From Chroococcidiopsidaceae cyanobacterium CP_BM_RX_35 (GTDB lineage: Bacteria > Cyanobacteriota > Cyanobacteriia > Cyanobacteriales > Chroococcidiopsidaceae): 5,191 bases of DNA. The DNA lies in assembly GCA_019242465.1 (NCBI GenBank), contig JAFAVL010000244.1, positions 1-5,191 of the forward strand, read 5' to 3'. This document shows positions 1 to 4,489 of the stretch, piece by piece. How positions within the stretch are numbered: position 1 is the first letter of the stretch; each line of letters starts with the position of its first letter. The notes under the pieces are model-generated. The model had not been told where the DNA came from. It did no database searches and saw only the letters and a program-made list of their open reading frames with translations. The translations under genes and the position numbers were made by a program.

Positions 1-284
1 ACTGCTTGATACCAAAGCTCAGAAGGTAGAATACTCGTTTCTACACTTGTCAAGCACTCTATTTGGTATGGCTTAATCCGAGATATGGGAGTTCCCACAA
101 TATCGCCTACACCCCAATAGCCCAGAGTAATCAGCGTCCCTTGTTCGCTCCAGGTTAAAGTGCGGACAGCTCCGCGCTCAATCTGCCACAAGACATCCTC
201 TCGTGGTGGAATCAAGTCACGCCGACTAAATAGCTTCTGGTTTAATAACGGCGGTAAGGCAGGGTTTGGAGCAGAAATTGCCAT
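1..284 (-). CDS. Crp/Fnr-family transcriptional regulator, N-terminal part (cut by left window edge)
   Basis: Reading leftward from the ATG at 284-282, the frame stays open to the window edge and gives 94 residues. They look like the beta-roll (cNMP-binding-like) sensor domain of a Crp/Fnr regulator: LFSRRDLIPPRED (about 18-30), LWQIERGAVRT (32-42), then LGYWGVGDIVG (54-64) and PYQIECLTSVE (72-82), which match the usual order of strands and glycine turns. The DNA-binding winged helix should lie beyond the edge and is not seen. I see no clear cAMP phosphate-binding loop in the visible part, so the ligand is unknown. The frame is open upstream to a TAG at 447-449, with possible GTG (380) and TTG (338) starts. 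I prefer ATG 284 because the added residues do not resemble the family. There is no clear Shine-Dalgarno sequence. The gene follows phoU in the same direction after 331 bases, so it may be a separate unit. Family call is firm; role is unknown. Confidence 0.82.
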   Translation of the reverse strand, partial: MAISAPNPALPPLLNQKLFSRRDLIPPREDVLWQIERGAVRTLTWSEQGTLITLGYWGVGDIVGTPISRIKPYQIECLTSVETSILPSELWYQA

Positions 285-429
285 GATAAATTCGTTTGGT
301 AAGTCCTTGGAGACAGCAAAAGCAACATGACCTGCCAACCTAGACTGATTGCCTGACTTCGCAAAGTTCTGCGTTGTCACAACACATCCGCGCTCCCAAC
401 TGAAAACAAAAGAGATGTCTGATACTTGA

Positions 430-458
430 TTTCTATCAGTCTTCTGCTAACCTCGCAA
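430..458 (-). promoter_or_regulatory. Possible sigma-70-type promoter for the Crp-like gene
   Basis: On the minus strand TTGCGA (458-453) is followed after exactly 17 bases by TAGAAA (435-430). Each hexamer matches four of six consensus positions. It would give a leader of roughly 140 bases before ATG 284. The match is modest and such pairs occur by chance, so this is a suggestion only. Confidence 0.28.
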
Positions 459-516
459 CTAGGTCAGATCGATATCAATCCGTTTCAGCAAGTTCACCCC
501 TAATCGTAAATCTGCA

Positions 517-546
517 AGGTTAAGAACAGGTAAGCATTTCTTTAAG
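517..546 (-). promoter_or_regulatory. Candidate degenerate Pho box (SphR site)
   Basis: Read on the minus strand, three related 8-mers occur in a row: TCTTTAAG-type, CAGGTAAG-type and AGGTTAAG-type, here named by their plus-strand forms at 539-546, 527-534 and 517-524. The last is CTTAACCT on the minus strand, a full match to the cyanobacterial PyTTAAPyPy(T/A) repeat. The outer copies are 22 bases apart, the expected two periods of 11, but the middle copy is shifted by one base (10 and 12) and is CTTACCTG, one base off the TTAA core. It lies upstream of the Crp-like gene and about 60 bases beyond the suggested -35. This is an inference from motif resemblance only. Confidence 0.3.
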
Positions 547-582
547 CTAAGAGTGGAAATTTACCATTTCAAAGCCTCTAGC

Positions 583-616
583 TACTCCCCTACTCCCTAC
601 CTCATACTCCCCTACC
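583..616. repeat. Short tandem C-rich repeat (TACTCCC units), STRR-like
   Basis: TACTCCC occurs at 583-589, 591-597 and 605-611, with degenerate units TACCTCA (598-604) and CTACC (612-616) between and after them, so the period is 7 to 8 bases. Repeats of this kind are common between genes in filamentous cyanobacteria. The repeat reaches the TAG stop of phoU (616-618). On the phoU mRNA strand it is G-rich, with runs of three or four G at positions 620-623, 609-612, 595-597 and 587-590. Confidence 0.6.
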
Positions 617-1290
617 TAACCCCTCTGACCTGTGACAATATATGCCACTCGCTGACCAATGTTAGTCGCATGGTCAGCCATCCGCTCCAAATGACGAATG
701 ACTAAAGCTAGCAACAGAATTGGCTCTACAACCCCTTTGATATCCCGCTGTGTAGCAAGGATTTCGTAGACCGTTTTGTACGACGTGTCAACGGCATCAT
801 CCAGTTGCTTGACTGCTCGCCCCGCCTCTGCATCTAGATCTGCCAACGCTACCAAGCTAGCTGCTAGCATTGCCTGAGCATGATGAGACATAACCTCGAC
901 CTGTGGTAAACATGCTTGTGGTGGATAAGGAAAATTTTTAACGGCAATTTCAGAAATATCCTCAGCGTAATCGCCGATCCGCTCTAAATCTCGCACCAAC
1001 TGCATAAAAGCACTTAACAGACGCAAGTCCTGAGCGACTGGGGCTTGCATCATGAGCGCAGCGCACTCTAACTCGATTTGGCGATAAAACTGATCAATTT
1101 TTTTTTCCAACCAGGAAATTTCCTTAGATGCTGCTATGTTGCCAGCAAATAAAGCCTGATGACTCAGACGAAAAGAGTGTTCAACCAAAGCTCCCATGCG
1201 AAGGATATCGCGCTCTAACCGCTTAATCCGACGGTTAAACTGAGAGCTATCGGAACTTGGACCAGAAACAGCAGGATTTTTCCTTAACAA
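616..1290 (-). CDS. phoU: Phosphate signalling protein PhoU (SphU-like)
   Basis: A 224-residue all-helical PhoU protein with the two tandem three-helix repeats of the family. Repeat 1 runs from about 17 to 118 and carries the signature ERIGDYAEDI (103-112); repeat 2 runs from about 132 to 220 and carries ERMADHATNI (202-211). These E-R-x-x-D motifs form the metal-binding surfaces in known PhoU structures. The N-terminal part (QFNRRI at 17-22, MGALVEH at 32-38) aligns with the start of E. coli PhoU, so an ATG start at residue 32 would cut helix 1. The only longer start is TTG at 1290-1288, and there is no ATG upstream before an in-frame stop. PhoU proteins damp Pho signalling by linking the sensor kinase to phosphate transport; in Synechocystis the homologue SphU is a negative regulator of SphS-SphR. 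It is the last gene of the cassette, 53 bases after sphS. Length is normal for the family. Confidence 0.95.
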   Translation of the reverse strand: MLRKNPAVSGPSSDSSQFNRRIKRLERDILRMGALVEHSFRLSHQALFAGNIAASKEISWLEKKIDQFYRQIELECAALMMQAPVAQDLRLLSAFMQLVRDLERIGDYAEDISEIAVKNFPYPPQACLPQVEVMSHHAQAMLAASLVALADLDAEAGRAVKQLDDAVDTSYKTVYEILATQRDIKGVVEPILLLALVIRHLERMADHATNIGQRVAYIVTGQRG

Positions 1291-1316
1291 ATCTGGTGAC
1301 GCCGCAGCTAATGTGT

Positions 1317-1340
1317 ACCTATGCTGTGTCTACTATAGGT
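1317..1340. repeat. Small inverted repeat between sphS and phoU
   Basis: ACCTAT (1317-1322) and ATAGGT (1335-1340) are perfect inverted arms separated by 12 bases, and they fill much of the 53-base gap between the sphS stop and the phoU start. No T tract follows on the transcribed side, so it is not a clear terminator. It could be a weak hairpin that affects phoU expression or mRNA processing, or it could be chance. Confidence 0.3.
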
Positions 1341-1343
1341 TAG

Positions 1344-2624
1344 TTATAAGGAGTCTGCCATAGCATCAGGAAGTTCAACCTGCAACCATGCACCACCTGT
1401 GTCAGGATGATTTCTCGCTTTGACTGAGCCGCCATGGGCAAGAATAATTTGTTGGACGATCGCTAAGCCTAAACCGCTACCATTGTTTAAAGAGTCAAGT
1501 TTACGAGTTCGAGCTGCATCTACTCGGTAAAGTCGCTCAAATACGTGAGGTATATCTGATTCTGGAAAGCCAGGACCAGAATCAATGATATCAATTTGCA
1601 CTTGGTTACGGGAAGCATCAGTGACTGGAAGAATTTTGACTCTGACACAAATAATTCCCGATACAGGGCTGTACTTAATACTATTATCAAATAGGTTGAG
1701 AAACACTTGAGTGAGGCGATTTTTATCAGCTCTAAGCCATAAAGTTTCTGGTCCCGCATAGTCAAGTGCAATCTGCTTTTGCCGTGCCAAGGGTTCAAGG
1801 GTTTGCCAGGTGGCATAAAGCAGAGTTCGCACCTCCACAGGTTGGCAACTCAGTTGCTTCGTGGGGTCTAGTTCTAATTGGCTGAGTTCTAGCCAATTTT
1901 GCACTAGGTTAATTAGCCGATCAACTTCTGGTACAAGTCGGTCAACCCAGCGGCGCAGAGGCAAGTCTAAGTGTTCTTGTAAGGTTTCTACGACTAGCCG
2001 AATTGAGGTGAGTGGAGTTCTTAGCTCGTGGGCTAAATCAGAAACCCAGCGATCGCGGGTACGACTGAGTTCAACTAGAGATTGCCAGTTTTCTAGAAAT
2101 ACCCCAACTTGCCCTGCGTCTAAAGGCCAACCAGAAGCCCGTAGAGCTAACGTCCGTGCGTCAACCAATGCTGCGGCGTCGGCACAAGCTGGATGAAACA
2201 TCCACTCTCGCACCTGTGGCTGCTGTTCTAGGCGGGTTTGTTCAATGAGCTGGTCAAGTTCATATGAGCGGACTAACTCCAGCAGTAAGCGCACCTGTCC
2301 TGGCTCCCACCTTTGTAGCCCCAATAACTGCCGTGCCTGCTGGTTGCACCACAGCAGCTGATTTTCTTCATCAACTTGCAGGTATCCCAGGGGTGCTACT
2401 TGAAGTAGCTCTTGATAGGTTTGCAATTGGGTTTGTAGTTCTTGGCGCTGCTGTTGTTGTTTGGCAATTGCCCGCCGTAGACGCGGAAAAATGGCAAGGG
2501 AATTGGATGAGTCAGTTTGCAGCGTCTGCAGCAATCGCCGGAGTTGCCGATGGAATCGGTGCATCTGCCAAAACCACAATCCCATCCCAATTATCAGCCC
2601 CAGGAAAAATGCCAGCAAAGCCAT
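1344..2624 (-). CDS. sphS: Phosphate-sensing histidine kinase SphS
   Basis: A 426-residue membrane-bound sensor kinase, the partner of SphR. Residues 2-19 form one hydrophobic segment (LLAFFLGLIIGMGLWFW core) with almost no periplasmic part, as is usual for SphS, whose N-terminal hydrophobic region is known to matter in Synechocystis. A Gln-rich linker (54-72), probably coiled coil, leads into a PAS-like domain at about 72-130 (APLGYLQVDEENQLLWCN at 77-94). HisKA follows at about 190-255, with the H-box SDLAHELRTPL and H199 as the expected phospho-acceptor. The ATPase domain is at about 265-421: N-box NLFDNSIKYSP (310-320), G1 DSGPGF (348-353), F-box HVFERLYR (360-367) and G2 GSGLGLAIV (382-390). 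All catalytic motifs are intact. ATG 2624 is the only usable start, since no ATG, GTG or TTG lies between it and an in-frame TGA upstream. The start is 88 bases after the sphR stop, consistent with one transcript. Confidence 0.95.
   Translation of the reverse strand: MALLAFFLGLIIGMGLWFWQMHRFHRQLRRLLQTLQTDSSNSLAIFPRLRRAIAKQQQQRQELQTQLQTYQELLQVAPLGYLQVDEENQLLWCNQQARQLLGLQRWEPGQVRLLLELVRSYELDQLIEQTRLEQQPQVREWMFHPACADAAALVDARTLALRASGWPLDAGQVGVFLENWQSLVELSRTRDRWVSDLAHELRTPLTSIRLVVETLQEHLDLPLRRWVDRLVPEVDRLINLVQNWLELSQLELDPTKQLSCQPVEVRTLLYATWQTLEPLARQKQIALDYAGPETLWLRADKNRLTQVFLNLFDNSIKYSPVSGIICVRVKILPVTDASRNQVQIDIIDSGPGFPESDIPHVFERLYRVDAARTRKLDSLNNGSGLGLAIVQQIILAHGGSVKARNHPDTGGAWLQVELPDAMADSL
2049..2056. 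repeat. HIP1 octamer (GCGATCGC)
   Basis: A full copy of the highly iterated palindrome of cyanobacteria, inside sphS. A 7-of-8 match, ACGATCGC, lies at 1456-1463. The octamer supports the cyanobacterial assignment and has no known gene-specific role. Confidence 0.85.
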
Positions 2625-2712
2625 CAGCTGAATCTCTAAGGATAGAGTATTGAGACAAGATAAGTTGCTCCTGCCTCACTACTAAATTTTAGGTTCGCTC
2701 CACCGTTGACTG

Positions 2713-3414
2713 CTACCCAAATCTATATCCAAACCCGCGAACAGTTACAATGTAATCTGGACGACTAGGGTCTTTCTCTAATTTTTCCCTTAACCAACGG
2801 ATATGCACGTCTACTGTTTTGCTGTCCCCAACAAAATCAGCTCCCCAAACTTGATCGAGTAACTGCTCTCGCGACCACACTCGGCGGGTATAACTCATAA
2901 ATAGTTCTAGCAGGCGAAACTCTTTAGGTGACAGATTCACCTCCTGACCACGAACTAGCACCCGGCACTCTTGGGGGTAAAGGGTAACGTCCTTAAACTG
3001 CAACACAGGTAGCTGGGGCAAACCACCAAAGCGTTGGCGACGCAGCAGGGCACGACACCGGGCAACCAATTCCCGCATGCTGAAGGGCTTGGTAAGATAG
3101 TCGTCAGCTCCTACTTCTAACCCCAAAACCCGATCTGTTTCACTACCCTTAGCACTAAGAATTAAAATCGGTACTGGGTTTCCTTGGTGCCGGAGCAAGC
3201 GGCAGATATCTAAGCCATTGATTTGAGGTAGCATCAAATCTAGAATCACCAGTTCGAAGGGAAATTCACTCAACGTGGGTTCCCCGTTCTGGAGCAATCC
3301 TAACGCCGTTCGTCCATCTGCGGCAGTGGCGATCGCGTAACCTTCCGCCTCCAATGCTAAGACCAGCATTTCCCGAATTAGGTCTTCATCTTCAACCACC
3401 AAGATACGGCTCAT
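2713..3414 (-). CDS. sphR: Phosphate-response regulator SphR (OmpR/PhoB family)
   Basis: A 233-residue response regulator that activates phosphate-starvation genes by binding Pho boxes. The receiver domain (about 1-120) has the acidic pair E8-D9, phospho-acceptor D59 in ILDLMLP, switch residue S87 and K109 in LTKPFS. After a short linker comes an OmpR/PhoB winged helix (about 136-232) with VNLSPKEFRLLELF (159-172), recognition helix SKTVDVHIRWLREKL (198-212) and the hairpin VRGFGYRFG at the end. All key residues are present. I start at ATG 3414 because MSRILVVEDE is the normal beginning of a receiver domain. The frame is open further, to ATG 3501, adding 29 residues with no domain features; ATG 3465 is another option. 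No start has a strong Shine-Dalgarno sequence. It is the first gene of the sphR-sphS-phoU unit. The E8-D9 pair in place of D-D is common in the family. Confidence 0.94.
   Translation of the reverse strand: MSRILVVEDEDLIREMLVLALEAEGYAIATAADGRTALGLLQNGEPTLSEFPFELVILDLMLPQINGLDICRLLRHQGNPVPILILSAKGSETDRVLGLEVGADDYLTKPFSMRELVARCRALLRRQRFGGLPQLPVLQFKDVTLYPQECRVLVRGQEVNLSPKEFRLLELFMSYTRRVWSREQLLDQVWGADFVGDSKTVDVHIRWLREKLEKDPSRPDYIVTVRGFGYRFG
3329..3336. repeat. HIP1 octamer (GCGATCGC)
   Basis: A second complete HIP1 palindrome, inside the receiver-domain part of sphR. Like the copy in sphS it marks the DNA as cyanobacterial. Confidence 0.85.
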
Positions 3415-3598
3415 TTGCCCGATATCCAACTTGGGAGGACTCTTGGTTAACTCACGAGTGAACATGTGGGAACAACAATCTGTAAGATTCAATACCAACA
3501 TTATCTGAATCTGTCCACATCTGCTCTATAAATTAAGCCATAGCAAGATGAATGTTGTCGTACTTGACGAACTCAGATGAGAGCAAGGACATGGCAAT

Positions 3599-3604
3599 AT
3601 TATA
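3599..3604 (-). promoter_or_regulatory. Possible -10 element for the sphR operon
   Basis: The minus strand reads TATAAT here, inside an AT-rich tract. The transcription start would fall about 95 bases before ATG 3501 and about 180 before ATG 3414. The bases 17 upstream are an A-rich stretch without a -35 match. This could be an activator-dependent promoter or chance in AT-rich DNA. Confidence 0.22.
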
Positions 3605-3704
3605 TTTGCATAATTTATTAATTTTTTATAAGAATAACGCCCTATGTCAGGCACTCCTGTCTTTCACCTCATCTCCCTACCTGAGTGTGAAGCAACGATA
3701 TGGG

Positions 3705-3745
3705 TTGGAGCAGCTACCCTTGTGCTTAGGGACAGCTAGCTCCAA
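3705..3745. repeat. Imperfect 41-base inverted repeat (hairpin) after DUF2243
   Basis: TTGGAGC (3705-3711) pairs with GCTCCAA (3739-3745), AGCT (3712-3715) with AGCT (3734-3737), and CCCT (3717-3720) with AGGG (3728-3731). The loop is seven bases (3721-3727), with one bulged A (3738) and a small internal loop. That is 15 base pairs in all. It begins 14 bases after the DUF2243 stop on the transcribed strand, so it could end or stabilise that transcript. No T tract follows on either strand, so it is not a textbook intrinsic terminator. It could also be a member of a dispersed palindromic repeat family. Confidence 0.6.
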
Positions 3746-3759
3746 TACTCGAACCCGCT

Positions 3760-4296
3760 TCAAGTCTTTCGTTGTCCTTGTCGAGCGCCTAACAAGAGAA
3801 CCCAACCTACCACAACCATGAGCGCTCCAATAGTCAGAAATCCGATATCGTAAGCAACTACGTTTGGTCCCGGTTTTACATGATGAATGCCTAAAATCTG
3901 ATGATCGAGCAGACCCTCTACAACGTTAAATAGCCCGCCACCAATCAGTAAAGAGCCAACAAACGCTGATGTTGACCAGATAACGTCTTGACGTTTTCCT
4001 GCCCGCCAAAGTAAGAAAATTCCGAGCAAAGTCATTAACCAATCAAAGGCATGGAACAGCCCGTCCCCGATTGTATTTAGCTCCATCCCTGCAAGTGTGG
4101 CGTCAGTCTTGACGCTTGAGAACATATGATGCCACTGTAGGAGTTGGTGAAACACGATACCATCAAAAAACCCTGCTTGACCGATCCCCAGAACAACTCC
4201 AGCAACAACCACAGGTCGGTGACTGCCAACAACACTGTTCATGGTAGATTGTTTGCTGCTTGTAGTGTTAGACACTGCATCTTCAGGAGCTGTCAT
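3760..4296 (-). CDS. DUF2243 family membrane protein, function unknown
   Basis: A 178-residue integral membrane protein matching the DUF2243 family as I know it. After a polar N-terminus (1-26) there are four likely membrane helices at about 27-49, 80-98, 108-127 and 150-171. Conserved-looking motifs sit at the helix ends: GIGQAGFFDGIVFHQLLQWHH (37-57), DGLFHAFDW (78-86) and NVVEGLLDHQILGIHHV (124-140). The repeated His and Asp residues (H50, H56, H57, D78, H82, D85, D131, H132, H138, H139) lie near the membrane surface and could bind metal or haem; that is inference. No reaction is known to me. I start at ATG 4296. A TTG at 4359 would add 21 basic residues and lies inside a palindrome, and ATG 4242 would give a shorter protein without the polar tail. 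It ends 258 bases before the longest sphR start and is divergent from the phnE-like gene. Confidence 0.85.
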   Translation of the reverse strand: MTAPEDAVSNTTSSKQSTMNSVVGSHRPVVVAGVVLGIGQAGFFDGIVFHQLLQWHHMFSSVKTDATLAGMELNTIGDGLFHAFDWLMTLLGIFLLWRAGKRQDVIWSTSAFVGSLLIGGGLFNVVEGLLDHQILGIHHVKPGPNVVAYDIGFLTIGALMVVVGWVLLLGARQGQRKT

Positions 4297-4354
4297 ATAG
4301 TAACACCGGGCTATGCGGCAAGTTCGCCTCAACCTAGGCGGGAGCAAAATCACC

Positions 4355-4370
4355 TTCAATAATTATTGAA
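4355..4370. promoter_or_regulatory. Perfect 16-bp palindrome, candidate operator
   Basis: TTCAATAATTATTGAA is identical on both strands and lies between the divergent DUF2243 (start 4296) and phnE-like (start 4490) genes. Its position and perfect symmetry suit a dimeric regulator acting on one or both genes. It does not match the cyanobacterial Pho box, and I cannot assign it to a known regulator. Confidence 0.45.
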
Positions 4371-4436
4371 CAACTCTATGACAGCTTCTGCACCCCATCT
4401 CTGGGCACATTATCCTCTAGTTACAGTGTCCACTAA

Positions 4437-4482
4437 CCAAGAGCTTGGAGTTGATACTCCGCATGAGGCTTTAGCCTTTTCT
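4437..4482 (+). promoter_or_regulatory. Cluster of small hairpins in the phnE leader, the last terminator-like
   Basis: Three short inverted repeats follow one another just before the phnE-like start: CCAAG-AG-CTTGG (4437-4448), GGAGT-TGAT-ACTCC (4447-4460, sharing two bases with the first) and AGGC-TTTA-GCCT (4466-4477). The last is followed by TTTCTT, which resembles a weak intrinsic terminator. The first two share bases and so cannot form fully at the same time. This could be an attenuator-like leader, or chance. The stems are only four or five base pairs long. Confidence 0.3.
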
Positions 4483-4489
4483 TCGTTCC

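Larger units (their letters stand above)
285..615. other. Intergenic region between phoU and the Crp-like gene
   Basis: I find no convincing gene in these 331 bases. The part nearest the Crp-like gene is open in its frame up to the TAG at 447-449, but the translation does not look like protein of that family. The region holds, from left to right, a small palindrome GTTGTCACAAC (373-383), a possible leftward promoter (430-458), a cluster of TTAAG-type motifs resembling a degenerate Pho box (517-546), and a C-rich short tandem repeat (583-616) that touches the phoU stop codon. No classical terminator with a stable hairpin and T tract was seen after phoU. Confidence 0.6.
3415..3759. other. Intergenic region upstream of sphR and downstream of DUF2243
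   Basis: These 345 bases hold a possible 29-codon extension of sphR (3415-3501), an AT-rich tract at about 3597-3640 that includes a perfect TATAAT on the minus strand (3604-3599), and the hairpin at 3705-3745. A Pho-box-like 8-mer, CTTAATTT on the minus strand, lies near 3532-3539 but without neighbours at an 11-base period. The plus-strand frame at 3552-3821 is open for 89 codons, but its product looks like no family and it overlaps the DUF2243 3' end, so I do not call it a gene. Confidence 0.55.

Noticed and set aside
1520..1816. A 98-codon minus-strand frame inside sphS, and a 64-codon one at 2396-2590
   Set aside because: Both lie in another frame of the kinase gene and give no recognisable protein.
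1861..2653. Two plus-strand open frames opposite sphS (1861-2196 and 2264-2653)
   Set aside because: They are antisense to an intact, clearly recognised kinase, have low-complexity Ser/Arg or Ala-rich products, and resemble no family.
3440..3460. GGTTAACTC near the sphR start as a Pho box
   Set aside because: It is a single copy without repeats at an 11-base period, so it does not meet the tandem-repeat pattern of SphR sites.
3700..3760. tRNA-like look of the segment containing CGAACCCGC next to the hairpin
   Set aside because: The stems do not fold into a cloverleaf, and no anticodon or T-arm pattern can be placed.
3552..3821. An 89-codon plus-strand frame across the region between sphR and DUF2243
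   Set aside because: It runs through the hairpin and into the antisense of DUF2243, has no family resemblance and no convincing promoter or ribosome site.
4325..4342. CGCCT-CAACCT-AGGCG inverted repeat upstream of DUF2243
   Set aside because: The stem has only five base pairs with no T tract, and its position in the 5' leader gives no clear function.
4144..4362. A 72-codon plus-strand frame opposite the DUF2243 N-terminus
   Set aside because: It is antisense to a recognised gene and shows no protein-like features.
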